Assembly (NCBI GenBank): GCA_905331475.1
Contig: CAJNYU010003862.1
Span: 1-64,000 of the forward strand
Source of the DNA: Rotaria socialis
Lineage: Eukaryota; Rotifera; Eurotatoria; Philodinida; Philodinidae
Direction of reading: 5' to 3'
Length of the DNA: 64,000 nucleotides
The notes under the pieces were generated by a model, which made no database searches, was not told the origin of the DNA, and worked only from the letters and a program-made list of their open reading frames with translations. Position numbers and translations under genes: made by a program. Each line of letters starts with the position of its first letter. The first letter of the stretch is position 1. Below, piece by piece: positions 35,833-49,021 of this stretch.

Positions 35833-38800
35833 TTATTCAAATGCTTGCCGTGTTGCATCGACGTAGATTAAACGTTCAATCACGCGATGCTTTCGTTTTT
35901 CTTGTCGCACTCTTTTCAAGTCTTCTATTGCTGGATCAATATTAAAACAATATTTTAGTATATCCATGGTCAGAATGAACGTTGCAGTAATTGACAGAGC
36001 ACAGATTGCAATGTAGCCAAATGATTTTGAAACTATTTTATAAATAATAATTTTTCTAGCAGTTATTTCACAATGTCGACCAAAATAACTATCACCAAGG
36101 CAATGACATGAATAATTTTTTAATAACGATTGGCAAACACCATTATTGAAACATGTGTTATTAGTACAAAAGTTTACTCTAGATCCGCAATGGTCACCTT
36201 GCCAACCATCGTCACATTTACAGTAAAATTTTGAATTGAGTGTAATGTTACATGTGCCTAAAATGAAATAGATGTTAGTACTTTGCTGAAAAGTAATATA
36301 ATTACCGTGATTGAGACACGTATGTGGTTTACAAGGTCGATGATCAATGCTACAATCGGTACCAAAAAAACCAGATGAACATACACAATTATAGTTGCTA
36401 TGATTTCCTTGACATATTCCATTGTTTTGACATGGGCGCTTGATGCTGCATAAACTACTAGACATGCTACAATTGGCACCGAACGTTGCTGAGTTATTAC
36501 ATTTTTTTGGTACAAAAAATGATGTTGACGGTTTTACTAAAAAGAAAGTGGAACAGATCAGCAGTTATGTCGAAAAAGTGACTCTTCTCAATGTACAAAT
36601 GAATTCATGCACATATAAACTAGTTTCTAATATTAACGGAGAATCTGTTACGAAATTGCATACCTGTTGTGCTGGTAGAGGAATTCGATGTGACCGTTAA
36701 AATAGTTCTCCCTACTGAAGTTATGAAGGTTGTTGGTGATGTTGCGTTCATTTCATTGGTAGTGGCGTATGCGACTCGTATTCCTCCAGTAGCTTCAGTT
36801 GAAGCCGCTGTACTTTCTGTATTAGTCATATGTGTTGAGGTTGTAGATGTGGTTTGACTGGTTGTTTTCGTTGTATTGACGGTCTCTGTAGTAGTCGGCA
36901 TTGTAGCTGTGGAGGATTTACTCGCGTGAGGTGTTGTCTCTGTTCTAGTAATAATCGTAATGTTGGGTGTAACGACTGACTCTATTACATAGGCAGTTGT
37001 GAAGCTTGTGTTCATAGCGGTAGTCGCTATAGTTGTTGTCATCACAGTTGTTTCAGTTACAACTGTAGTGAATTGCGAAGTAGCTATTGCTGTTGCTGTA
37101 CTTGTCACTGTGATTGAGGTTTTCCATGCAGTGGATTGAGTGGCAGTTGTTCTAGTTGTCGTATGTCTACTGGGTTCTGCAGTGTTCGTTGATCTCCTTC
37201 TACTCAATTCAGAGGTACGAAGTGTGTTGGTAATTGATTCAGCAATTGTCTCCGTTATAATCATAGTTGTTGTTGTTCTCATGCTAGAAGTGGAGTCAGT
37301 AATTATCTCGGTCGTGGCTACTGCGGTGTTTACTCTTAAATTGAAAGTGGTGCCTGTTGTGCTACCTCTGGAGTCAATTATTGTCTCTGGTGTGGTCGTA
37401 GTGCTTGCTATCCGAACACTGCTGTCACTGGTTATTTTAGTTGTCGTTGAAGACCTTGTTTGCGTTGTTGTTCTATCGGTTTCACTAGTTGTTATCTTAG
37501 TCGTGACATCTCCGTTTGTTAGACTACCAGTAGACTCGTTGCTCCTCTTTGTTGTGCTCATAGGGGTAGCCGCTACACTAGTAACAGAGCCATTCGTTGT
37601 CACTTGAAGAGTCGTAACGAGCATTACCACACTTTTCATTGATTCAGGTGCAGCGGTATGTGTGCTCCGAATGATGGCGCTTTTATTCGAAAAGTTTGTT
37701 ATTGAACTAGCAGTTGCTGCAGTCGCACTGCTTTTAGTATTTTCCTCAGTTCCAGTACTTGATTCGGCCAACCTCGTTGTAGAAGTTTCTTCTATTGCAT
37801 TGACTGTACTAGTCGTTTCCATTGTAGTAGTTTTATCAGTGGTGAATATTGTATTAGATGAAGTATTTATTTCAGTGGTAGTAGCCGTTTCAGTTCTGCT
37901 TGTTGTATCAGTCGCAGCGGTAGACTCCGCTCTAGTAGTAGATTCAGTTGTGGACGTTGATTCAGTTGTAGTAGTCGTGGAGGTCGCTGTGGTTGTCGTC
38001 GTAGATTCAGTTATGGTCGCCCATTCCGTTGTTATAGTGGTCAAAGTCGTCGTGGTTGTAGTAGTAGACACGGTCGTAGTAGTCGTGGAGGTCGTTGTGC
38101 TTGTTGTCATAGATTCAGTTCTGGTCGTTGATTCAGTTGTAGTAGTCGTCGAGGTCGTTGTGGTTGTTGTCGTAGATTCAGTTGTCGTTGTTGTTTCACT
38201 TATGATAGTCGTCGAGGTCGTCATGGTTGGTGTGGTGGATTCAGTTGTAGTGGTTGTTTCAGTTGTAGTTATTGTAGTGGTGGGGGGGGGATTGGCGGTC
38301 AGCCGGATTGTTGTAGTAAGTTTTGTGGTTGTAGGTTTTTGAGTTGTCGTCGTTGGCTTGTGAGAAGTGGGCTTTGGCGTGCGACCTAGGAGATATATTG
38401 AATTCTTGTGCTACTGGATTTAGTTTTGTGTTTAATATTTCCTTTCTTTTATGAGTGGTTATTTAAATGGAGGAGATGGAGTTCGCTCTGGTTTCTTTGC
38501 AAGAGTTCGTGTGGGTTGGGGTTTTCGAGTTGTGTTTACTGAACCGGCCGGAATTTCTGTATGGATAATTCCGGATTATCTGCTTTACTAATTATAAGTT
38601 GCTGTAGATGGCCCAGCTATGAATTATGTTCTTATTTTTCCTGCTTAGTGAAGATACATTTGCTGTTTGAAGAGGTGGTATGGAAATATGGGCATATAAA
38701 AGAAGTCTTGTGGATGTTGGTGCGGAATTTTGTAAAGAATGTGGATAAGTCTGGAAGAAATATACTGGAATATGCTTGTCCGAATTTGCTGGTAGAGAAA

Positions 38801-41800
38801 TGCCAGGATATAATGTACAGTAAGCTAGACCGAAACCGAAGGGGATGCGGCTCTATGGTCGACGTCGATTATTGCTTTAGAGGGTTTAAAAAAACAACGA
38901 ATGACCTTTTGAGACTACACGAAGCTTCACTCTTATGCCGGTGCTTCTTCATTTTCGATTTAATTTGATGTCTAATGTTCATGGTTCAAGTTTGTGATAG
39001 CTACTGGGAGGTGTCACCCAATCTGGGTGTAGTACTCGTTTCGCGTAGCAGTGTTGATCGTCTTGTATTTTCGAGATAAATCAATTTGAAGGTACGTATG
39101 ATATATACGAACCATTTCTCACTAGGGAAATCAGCAGAAAATTCGGTGCTTTTTCTCATGATCCAAGAAACATAAAATGAACTTTTATATGATTCTTGCG
39201 GTGGTTCAAAAATATCAACATGAAGTGTATGAAACTGTGTGGTAGAAATCTAAAGACTGCTGTTTTATGGTTATATTCTTTTTCATTAAAAGATTATAGT
39301 CATTCATGTCGCAGCTACAATGTATACCGTCTTCTCGAGTAGTTGCCATAATTTCAAGCATTCTAATCACTTTCACTTCTCTGTTGTAAGGTATTCATGG
39401 AAAGCTCTCATAATCGCGGAGATCATTGAAAATAATACACTTTCGGCATTTGAATTTGAAGAATCTCTTTCATTTTGGTTATTCAATGTCGCTTCTTTCT
39501 ATATTTTTCCTGTACATTTTCTTCTCTAGTGTTTTATTTTTCTGTGTTTCGACATATGCTCTACTCGGGAGCTCGTAAATCAAAGAAAAGCTTTTCGTCA
39601 GAATTCGATCTCATCAGTAAAATTAAGAGAAAATGTCAAGAACATTCTCTATAAGGCGATATACTTGGTATAACCTGTTAATCTCGTAAAAAAGTCCCAA
39701 TATGTGTGATAAAAGTATAGTAATTGTAAAGCATGGCGTACGAGTTTCAGTTTTACTGTGTTACTATTTATGGTACTCATCATGATGATACGCAACTAGT
39801 CTCCAAATAACGAAAGAATTGTCCCAAACCGAGACTACTTACGGTAATGATTCTATACAACGTATAGATACTAAACATGTATTTCACGCCAAACTTCGTA
39901 AAGATTTTGAGCAATAATAGACAGTCAATATTCTTACAGCATTTATGATTAGGTTTTAGACAAACTTATGTCATTCTAGCTTTTGGAGATTTATTTTTGA
40001 TGGCAGATCTGAAACAAATTTGACGTAAAGGTCTTGCAAACTCTAATTGAAGTAAATACTTTCAGAATAAGGGTAATCGAACTTTTGCTCATTAATTTCC
40101 GAACTTGCTATTTACGATATGAAAACTTGCACACAAACAAAGATTTTACATTCTCTATTGTCACTAGCAAGCTTGAATATCTGAAAATGTTTGAACCACC
40201 GAAATATTGATTCTGAAAATTTTATCACTCTGTTTCGAACTTATACCATATTTGATATCAAGCTGCCGGCTATTTTCGGGTGAAGATTTGATAATATTTT
40301 ATTTGATAATTTTTATTTCTAACAGGACTCTTTCGATAGTAGATATAGTAGTAGTTCGATAGCTCTGATAAATCTGAATGAAACTAGAAATTTCTTAGAG
40401 CAGTCGCTTATACAATTTACCCTGACTGAATCGATGCAAAACACGTGAAGTGACGAATTCTTTTTGACGACCTATTGCATTTCTGATACTATTATTGAGG
40501 AGTAACAGTGAAGAGTCCTAAAGCTTGAATGTAGCACTTACGCTCACCAGTGTATTCGAGCTACGTATGTGACAGCTCACGCTCAACTCATTGGGTGGGA
40601 TATAGGTACAATGTTTTAATAAATAATACACTTCACATATTGATACTACTAATTATTAAATTATCATTTTCTCATTATTTACTGGTAATCGAGATACTGG
40701 TTATTCAATAATGAAACTGATCACATGGATCATATCCGTTGCTTTTTAGGCCATGTACTTGGAGAAGAGTTCAATTCATTATAACCAACATGTACTAATA
40801 GAACAATTTCGAGCTCACATTTGACTGCCATGTCAAGTTAATTGACTCCTTTGAAGTGACTGGCAATCAGCTAAGCGTATAGATAAGTTGACATCTTGAA
40901 CTGATTTCAACATTCTTGGTTTAGGGACAACGTATAAACAATAGAATAGATACTAATGGATACAACAGAACTAATTAAGTCTATGAAAAATCTATCAATA
41001 TCTTGAAAAAAGAATTCTATTATCAATAGTCTCTAACGATATAGCTGCATATATTTCCGAGATCACAACACTTTGTAATATTGATTTTTTTGCAGACCTC
41101 TCATTGACCTCAATGTGTTATGAAATGGGTGAATAAACTAGTGCCTTTTAGAAACATTGCCAGACTTACGGTATGTACATTGCGGCCACCATTGGGGAAA
41201 ATCGCACTCGCAGACGATCACATATCCTTCACATTGACAGGTATAGTCGACAAAGCACGGTTGACCGATTCGGCAATACCAGTCGCAACTAGCTAAAATG
41301 GCAAGAGAAAACTTGAAATAGAAACTAAAGATATTTGGGGTATGGATGTGAGTGTGAGCGTATTTCAACTGTAAACCACGCCCACACCCTACTGTTTTCA
41401 ACTCATATCTTTACTTTTCTTCCCAAAGAATTTGATTTATCTTCCTTCACTTCTTTTATTTCATAATTCTAACTACTATGAACTGCATAATATTATTAAG
41501 TGATGATTTTCTTTTCAAAAAGAATTCGATTTTTTTCAGTTGAATATTGTCTGATATGTAAAGAAAATATCAGCAACAGCAAGAATTTATAGTCGATATG
41601 TTTGATTAGAAATAGAAGTATGATTAGAAAAGCGAATTATTGATGATGAATTTCTGGGTGAAAATGTTGCGATTAATGATGAACTAGAACTTATCGGAAA
41701 CACATTTTTATTAGCAAGGACGGGAGATTCTGAGTCATGACTCGGGCTCTAGTCACTTTTTTCATGAGTCGAACTCGGCTGTGACTTGAGAATTGGATAT

Positions 41801-44800
41801 GCTGAGTCGACTGTTTGACTCAGGCCATTCGAATCGATAATTCAAAATGTATATGGTCTATTCGCATAAAAATTTACAATATGTAATAGTTAGTTCTAGT
41901 CTAAACACAATGTTCTTGCTTATTGAATACATTTCATACAAAGAATTTCTTAAGGGCTTTTTTGATCTATGTGTTCATATGTCAGAAATGATAATCCACG
42001 TATGAGAGATAACATTCAGTTTTACTGTAAATGTAAAATTACGATGAAATTTTTTCCAAAGTTTCTTTTTGTAGAACAAAAAAATAGTCGTTTTTATCCA
42101 AAGCAATTATTTTTGTGAAAAAACATACTCTAACTTTTATTGTTTTTTAAGTTAAAATGTAAAAAATGTTTAACTCGCCTTTGATTTTAAAGTATTCATG
42201 TTAAATTTAACGAAATTATCAATGTATTTTTGCAGGATACAGCACGAACAGGAATAAGCATACTATTGCACATATTGATGAAAACATAATATATTTTTTT
42301 ACTATGGAGTTCATCTTACTCTATTAATTTTCTGATTAATCTATAGTTGCATGCTTTTATTTTTCACGTGGCTTTTTTCTTTTTTCTTTCAAAGAAATGG
42401 GAGCGGGATATTGTGTATTGAAAGTTTTTTTCTGAATGTTCTTACTAAAAATAAACTGACAAATAAAAAGTCAGGTAAACTCCGAGTCGACTTGGCTAGA
42501 ATCCATTGTTAACTTACCCACACTTGACTCGAGAAAAGCCTTGACTAGTTTCATCTCTGTTGTAGAGTATAGTCAATGCTAAACAAAATTTATGAAAATG
42601 TCTGTGTTTATTTCACTTATGAGGCTCATTGTTGGCTTCAGAAATACTTTAGACAATGAAAAATTTGCATGAATTTTGCGAAAAATAATTTAGTGGCAAC
42701 CCGAGACACATTTTGAAATCTATTTTTAATTCAACCCGTTTCAGGCCATGGCCACCCATCGATTTTTTGGCTACTTCTCATTTGCGAACATAAAGAGAAC
42801 GGATTTCACTCAATTTAAATTGAAAATTTTCGTTTAATTTTAAAGCTTATTATTTCGAATTTTTTTCAAAACGATTGAAATTTGACGTTAATTTTAAAAG
42901 AAAAATTCCGTTTGGTTTAAAGTTGATTATAAATAAATTATTCCAATTAAAGATTTCGAAAAGTTATTTTACTTAATTAAGTTTACTGCGATTTGTAGAG
43001 GATGTTAATCTTTTAGAATAGGAAGTTTCTGAACTTTAAATAATTGCTGCAATTTGTAGAGGACGTAAGTTTCTGAGAATAGAAAGCTTTTCAGTTCTAA
43101 AAAATTGGTGAAATTTGTAGAAGATGGAATTGTTTTTCTGAAGAGCGAGTTCTTGTAAAGAAAATTATTTCGTTTTCTTAATGACATGTTTTTTTTAATA
43201 TAGAGTTCATTGTTTTAAAAGATTCGATTGAGTACGTAGAACATATAGCTTGTTAATGACGAATATTTATTATCAAGACATAGTTCAGTTGATTTCTAGA
43301 AATATACGGATATGAAGATCAATAATAATCAAATTCTCTCATGAATAATGAATATATAGTACTACAAAGACGAGCAAGAGCAAAAAATGGGTCTACGTAA
43401 AAAGAAGCTGAGCCAAAGTTAAAATGAGTATTATATAGTTTATTTCTATCTTTCTTTTTCTTTTGGATCAATTAATGATCATAATGCATATGATATAGAG
43501 TTCAATTTGACTTAGATGCTAATTTTTTAGATCAAAGTAGAAATGCATATTGAGTCATGTTTTTTCAATTCTCCCTCATGAAATATTAGTGATAAAATAC
43601 GAGCAAGGGTACAAAAATGGATAGAAATAATGGAAGTTGCGTCAAAGGTAAGATGAGTATTATCTAGTTCTATTTCTATCGTTTCCTTCTTGACGAACGT
43701 TTAGTCATAATAAACGAGCAAAGATCGGCAAAATGAAAAAAATACGGTTGATATAAAAAATATTCGAATGAAAGCGCAAATAGATCTTGACTATACCTTA
43801 TAGATTGTATAATGAAACTCAGAGAAATAGATCATGATATTGATACCAGCATTTTTCTCTACTGAATCTCATATATTACATTTTAATTAACAAAAAACGA
43901 ACACAATAGTTTAGCGCACTCTATATATTACAGCTTATTCAATACAAATGATGAAATTCAATATTTAGCGAACTGTACAAATTCCAGATAGTTACTAGCA
44001 AAACTGAAGATATCAATTTTATTAAAATTGCTCTAAATTAGTGTTTAATAAACAAAAAATGAAAATTTAAAATCTTCGATTTAATTTTTCAAAAACGAAA
44101 GTTTGAGGCTTAATATATTTTTCGAATTGAAGTTTCAAACTAAGAAAAAAATTTAAATTTAATTTAAAACATTTTGATTTTCGATTTTATGTTCGCAAAT
44201 GAGAAGATACAGAATTTTTAAGTCAGACCGAACCCAAGCATGATTTTACATTTAAAAAATGTTTTGGTTCGTGAGTGGGCTGGCCTGGGTTCGGCCCAGT
44301 CCATTGAGACCAATGGATCGAATTCATTACAGGATCTTGTCTTATGACGAAATTCAGTAGTAGAGCAGTTTAGTCTCCAAGAAAACTAATAGTTTGCTTT
44401 CGAAACTCTGGTATAGCGACTTGCTCTTCCTGACACTAAGAAATGTAATTAATATTAAACAATTTCGTTAACAGAAACATTTAAGTATCTATTTGATGTT
44501 TTTTTTTAATTGTATATTATAGATTTCTCAAGAACATGTTGATCTAGGAGAAAGGATTGTCTGAAATTGGGAAAGTCAATCGCATGTGTTTCTGGACAAT
44601 GTTACTAAAATCGAAGAAAGCCAAGCATTCGTCGCAAAAACCAACATTTTATTGATGTATATGATTATGCACACGTCGAATTTTTGTTTGAACATTAGCT
44701 AACTAAAACGTGTTCACATTCTATTTTACGATTATGAATCTTTTCGTTTCTTTCTTCTCTTCTTAATAAATCAATATCATTTTTAATCGTTTAATAATGG

Positions 44801-46594
44801 TTCTTTATCAAAACCTAAATGATGTGTAACCGATCCTACAACAGAAGAAGTAAATATTACTATTTCCTTATGAACTAATAGAAGATTTTTTCTCAGCTTT
44901 TTAATCTACTCCGTATGTTTACATTTTTTCTTCATCGCAATGTGTTTTGATGTTACCTGATAACTATTTTTCGAGCATGGTTCAAAAGAAAAGGAATTTT
45001 GTTCATCATTTCGCTTATCCGGGAAATTTTCAAATCAATCATGATTTTCGACATAGAAAAGCATCACGATGAAGGCTGAAGTGTGCTGACAGTGCTGTTA
45101 ATCAAATCAACAGGGATGCAATTGACTGTTGTATTATTGGTTAATATGTGGATACATTAATATTAGTACGGGTTGTAAAGTAGCTATTAACGAGTTTTTA
45201 GCTAAAAGAAATTCTTATTTTTCCAAAATGATGATCAAGCTTGCAGATGAGTGACAGAAACGGTTCCTTATTTTCCATTGAGATAACTGGTCAGTCTATT
45301 TGTAGTGTATTTCATTAAAATAACTCTCCACTAGAAGCAATGCTTTTGAACATATAAATGCATTGTTCATTGAATCTTTTTCTTGCAAGTTCTCGTTTTT
45401 TGAACACTATCATGACAGTTTTGATACATTCGACAGTATTCTATGGTTTATGAACTGGATCCAAGAGGATCCTATTAGGACTTCTGAGAGCGATTACATC
45501 ATATGAGTATATATGAATTCAAATGAAAGACTAAATAAATATTTTGCAGTAAGACAAACACGCAGGAAACATTCACAATTTTGATAAAAATAGGAAAGCG
45601 GACTTCTGCTTCATTGTGATCATAAGATATAAAAAGTGACTTCATAATAAGCTAATCCGCAAAATGAAATTATTCTCTATCTGAACAAAAGATAAAGTTT
45701 AAAGAATTTTCCCACATTCCTGTTTCACATAACAGACCAGTGTAACCTCCCGGACACTCACAAAGATTCCAACGATTATAAGTTCCACCATTTTTACAAC
45801 CCCCATAACATTTAGCTAAAATGACAAAAAAAATTTAAAAAATATTGATATGACTAACAAAAATATGCTAAACAGAAATACTTCATTCATTTAGTCAATA
45901 AAGAATAATGGACTGACTTCAAATCTCATCGAATGAAATATTAAAAAGGAAAAGCAGCCGTGAGCTCTATGCTTTTCTGTGTATTACTCAGTTTCCTTCG
46001 AAAAACCAAGATTTTGACAGAAACATCAACAAATAACTCAATGATGGATTCGAGAAGCTTTTCTAAAGTGGTATACTCTAGCGTCTGCATCATGTTTTCG
46101 AATTCACTAATGAAGCCTTATTCATCCAAATGTATTCAATGCATCATTGAATCTCGACTTTAGTTGAGCATAAAATATACAATTTAATCTCACGCTTAGT
46201 AGATTTAAAGATTAACACATCTTTTATTATGTAAGAGTCTTCAGATATTTTACAGTAAAAGTATCAGTCATTAAACATAAGTACTCTCTCCGATGACTTC
46301 GTGTTTTGTTCATATTTTCCAAATATTTAAGAAATCTACTAGGACTACTATATCACTAATACTTGCGTACCGCAATATACTAGTCTCATTCATAATGATG
46401 CATACATTTTAAACTAAAATAAATCATGATGTGAATTGAAACTTATCAACATTACTAAAGCCTATTGTGATTTTCTGACTGGCAAAGTTATGCTCGAAAA
46501 CAAAAATAAAAATTTTCAAAGAGTATTTACTTTCCACCCCATTGGCGATTAAAACAACCAGCAGTGATATCAGCCAAATATATTTCAAGGACAT
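35833..46594 (-). CDS. Modular surface protein B: mucin-like stalk, EGF repeats, membrane anchor
   Basis: Model exons: 46594-46531, 41292-41170, 38385-36664, 36536-36306 and 36257-35833; 854 aa, every intron in phase 1. Order: signal peptide (WLISLLVVLIANG); a small Cys-rich module (CDWYCRIGQPC, CQCEGYVIVCECDFPQWWPQC); a stalk of about 574 residues, almost wholly Thr/Ser with scattered Glu, Lys and Pro; three EGF-like repeats (PCQNNGICQG, CKCDDGWQG, CFNNGVCQS); a membrane span (GYIAICALSITATFILT); and a tail (DILKYCFNID, DLKRVRQEKRKHR). Expected to be a heavily O-glycosylated cell-surface adhesion or sensing protein. The 5.2-kb first intron is unusually long here and holds an EGF-like exon with a damaged donor (45.7 kb), so the 5' end is the least sure part. 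Confidence 0.7.
38386..41169. other. Intron of surface protein B (2.8 kb)
   Basis: Lies between the Cys-rich module exon and the Thr/Ser-rich exon. No coding exon in phase was recognised; ORFs at 38561-38968 and 39320-39529 have no domain. It is much longer than the usual introns here. Confidence 0.45.
42985..43170. repeat. Three-copy degenerate 60-bp tandem repeat
   Basis: The word ATTTGTAGAGGATG recurs with small changes at 42991, 43052 and 43112, each followed by a TTCTGA/GAATAG-type segment. The period is about 60 bases. It lies in the first intron of surface protein B. Confidence 0.6.
43330..43720. repeat. Degenerate direct repeat, period about 240 bp
   Basis: The block near 43338-43470 (TCTCATGAATA, GAGCAAGAGCAAAAAATGG, AAATGAGTATTATATAGTT) recurs near 43575-43690 (CCTCATGAAATA, GAGCAAGGGTACAAAAATGG, GATGAGTATTATCTAGTT). 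A third weak start (ACGAGCAAAGATCGGCAAAATG) is near 43714. Confidence 0.55.
45690..45815 (-). pseudogene. EGF-like exon with damaged splice donor, inside surface gene B
   Basis: A phase-1 acceptor (CATTTTAG at 45816) opens CYGGCKNGG, CECPGGYTGLLCETG. At the phase-1 position where the donor is expected, the sequence reads GAATGT rather than GTATGT or GTAAGT, and the frame then runs to a stop about 20 codons later. It could be a skipped, decaying exon of the receptor gene. Alternatively, spliced to the signal exon, it would be the end of a short secreted one-EGF isoform of about 70 aa. Confidence 0.5.
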
Positions 46595-49021
46595 CTCTTT
46601 GTTTCCCTATTAAATTGTTTGACAATGTTTAAAGAACAAAACACAATACCATCGTTTGCATCTTTAAAACGTCTTTAATTTATTTATTTGAAGGAAAACC
46701 AGCCATTGAATTTAAATAATTTATTTCTTCCTCTATATCTTTCGTCGTAAATGTCCATAGGATCATTTTATACTCTGTTTTCCAGATGTGCCATTTTGGA
46801 TTGATACTACCGCGTTATTCACTCGACAAACAATGACAATATTTTGTTTTGCAGCCTAAAACAATTGCACCTACATAATATTCACAAAAAGCACGATCAA
46901 TGAATAAATAAAAATTTTCTAGTGATGAACTGGAATAAAACCTTTTTGGTAAAAAAAATGATGTTTCGATGAATTTTCAAAAACGTGATTTACAATGTTA
47001 AGCACGCCTTCGTTGAGTAATATATGTGAGTTATTATCGTGCTTGTGCACTTTAAACCATTCATGCTCTGATTGATAGTTTCTGAATTCGTACTTGACAA
47101 ATAATAAAACGTTGTCGTCTTTGCTTTATTTATCCATAGATAATCATTTGTAAGTCTTCAAAAACTGAGACAACGATAGACAAGAACTTTTCGGTTCATT
47201 TCGTGCAATGCAATATAAAGTAATTGCGAAACTGTCGGATATAAATTAGAATCTCCTCCGGCTACTACGGATCCTGACAAGATGGTGTTAACATGAAATT
47301 GTAGATTCTATATCGTGTAGGAACTCGCTGGTATATATGAAAAACTCTCTATTTGTATTTCTGTAGACAATAGTAAATTTAGAGTAAAGAAAATCTTTTT
47401 TTACTGAATTCAATTTTCTCTTTATGACCATAGATAAAGGCAAGTTTTTATAAGATCACAGTAAATTGTGCGTAATAACTAGAAATATTTTAGTAGATAT
47501 GAAAATTCTGTACGACTCAAATTCTAGTCAAAATATGAGTTTTTCTACGTTACTGACGAATTTAGTTAGTCTTGTATTACAAATCGAGTGAAGTGTTTTA
47601 AATTAAGCTTAATCATTAGTCGAGTAACTGATGATTATCAAATAATTTTAACCGTTTGGAAAATCCGACAGGAAAAGTCATTCTTGAATAAATATTTGAA
47701 GAGAAGTATGTAACAACTGAGTTCATATAGGATTCGATATCTCTTTGATCAACGAAGAGAGATCATCATCAGTTTTGCTATAGAGATTAAAATTTCTCAG
47801 TAACACAACCGAAAACGTTTCTTTCTCAATGTTCTCCCTTATGGTTGTAATGAAAAAATTGTGACAAGCTGAAAGTCTCCATATTAATCGAACGTGCCTT
47901 TGGTATAGTAAATGTAACAAAATATTAGTTACAAATATTAATATTCTGTGGAAAGCATAAATAATCATGTAAATTGCATATTTTTGTTTCAACATTTACT
48001 AAAGCATTACTTTTTTGCTCAGACGCTTTTTATTAAACGAGAGTAATGCTGCTAAATGATTACAAATAGTTCATAATCGAAGTCAGAATGATGTGGAATA
48101 GATTTGCAAATAACCTATTGTTGTTTCATTATAACACTGAATTTAATATTTCTACATTTGTTAAATTAATTGCTATTAGTTTGCATTTTGCCCTTAATTG
48201 CTGCTCATTTTAACTTCAATTAGAATAAATACTAATCGTGTCTTAGTCTAAAACAATATGTTTTTTCTCTGTAAAGAGTTCAAATGGATAACTTTATTAA
48301 ATTTGAAAAAGAACCAAATTTATTTTCAAATGATTGAGTCATGGTGGGTATTTTTTCTGAGGATTTGAAAAGCTACCCAAGCTTTTTATTATTAACTTTA
48401 ATATTTGACGAACTATTGGCGACCATCTCAATTTGCTTAGCCTATTTTTCAAACAATTTCCGTGAAAAAGACAATTTTTTTATTTGCTCTTATGTTTTAA
48501 CAAAATAGTCTTTGGAAGGTTAATTGAAATAACTTTGGAAAATGAGAATTTCTGTAATGTTTCGTGAAAGGTTTTCAACAATGTATTGGATCCATTAAAA
48601 TTAATTGTAATTTATGGAATTTTAGCTTTTGCCAACATGATGTAGCGACACGATCTATGATATACAGACCATCTTACATTTACAAGGAAGCTTCAACTAG
48701 AAATATACGAGAACTATGCTTGTAGCAACAAGATGATTATCGAATGAGAGATAAATCTAATTATTGAGATCGACGCAACTTTTAGACTAATTGATATCTC
48801 GATAGAGCATTTGATATTATATGAACTGATCAGATCAGTCTGAAGTATGAGTGTTGAAATTCGATCAAGATGAAAATATTATCATATTGATCGAAATTGA
48901 AATCTCTCATGTCTTGAATACTATGATTTTATCAAACGCCGAACGGTTATAAAACAAACAAAATTATAATATTTAATTTATATTTGTTCTTTACAGTCAT
49001 ATATTTGATTGATGAAATCAC
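46595..49021. other. Intergenic between the two surface-protein genes
   Basis: AT-rich, with no ORF supported. It should contain the promoter of gene B (right part of its upstream side) and the 3' end of gene A. Confidence 0.4.

Noticed and set aside
36669-38342. Val-rich plus-strand ORFs (36669-36857, 37140-37607, 37662-38342)
   Set aside because: Shadows of the Ser/Thr-rich exon on the other strand; GTT/GTA/GTC codons are complements of Thr codons.
42985-43720. Possible CRISPR-like repeats
   Set aside because: Repeats are degenerate, tandem without unique spacers, and the genome is eukaryotic.
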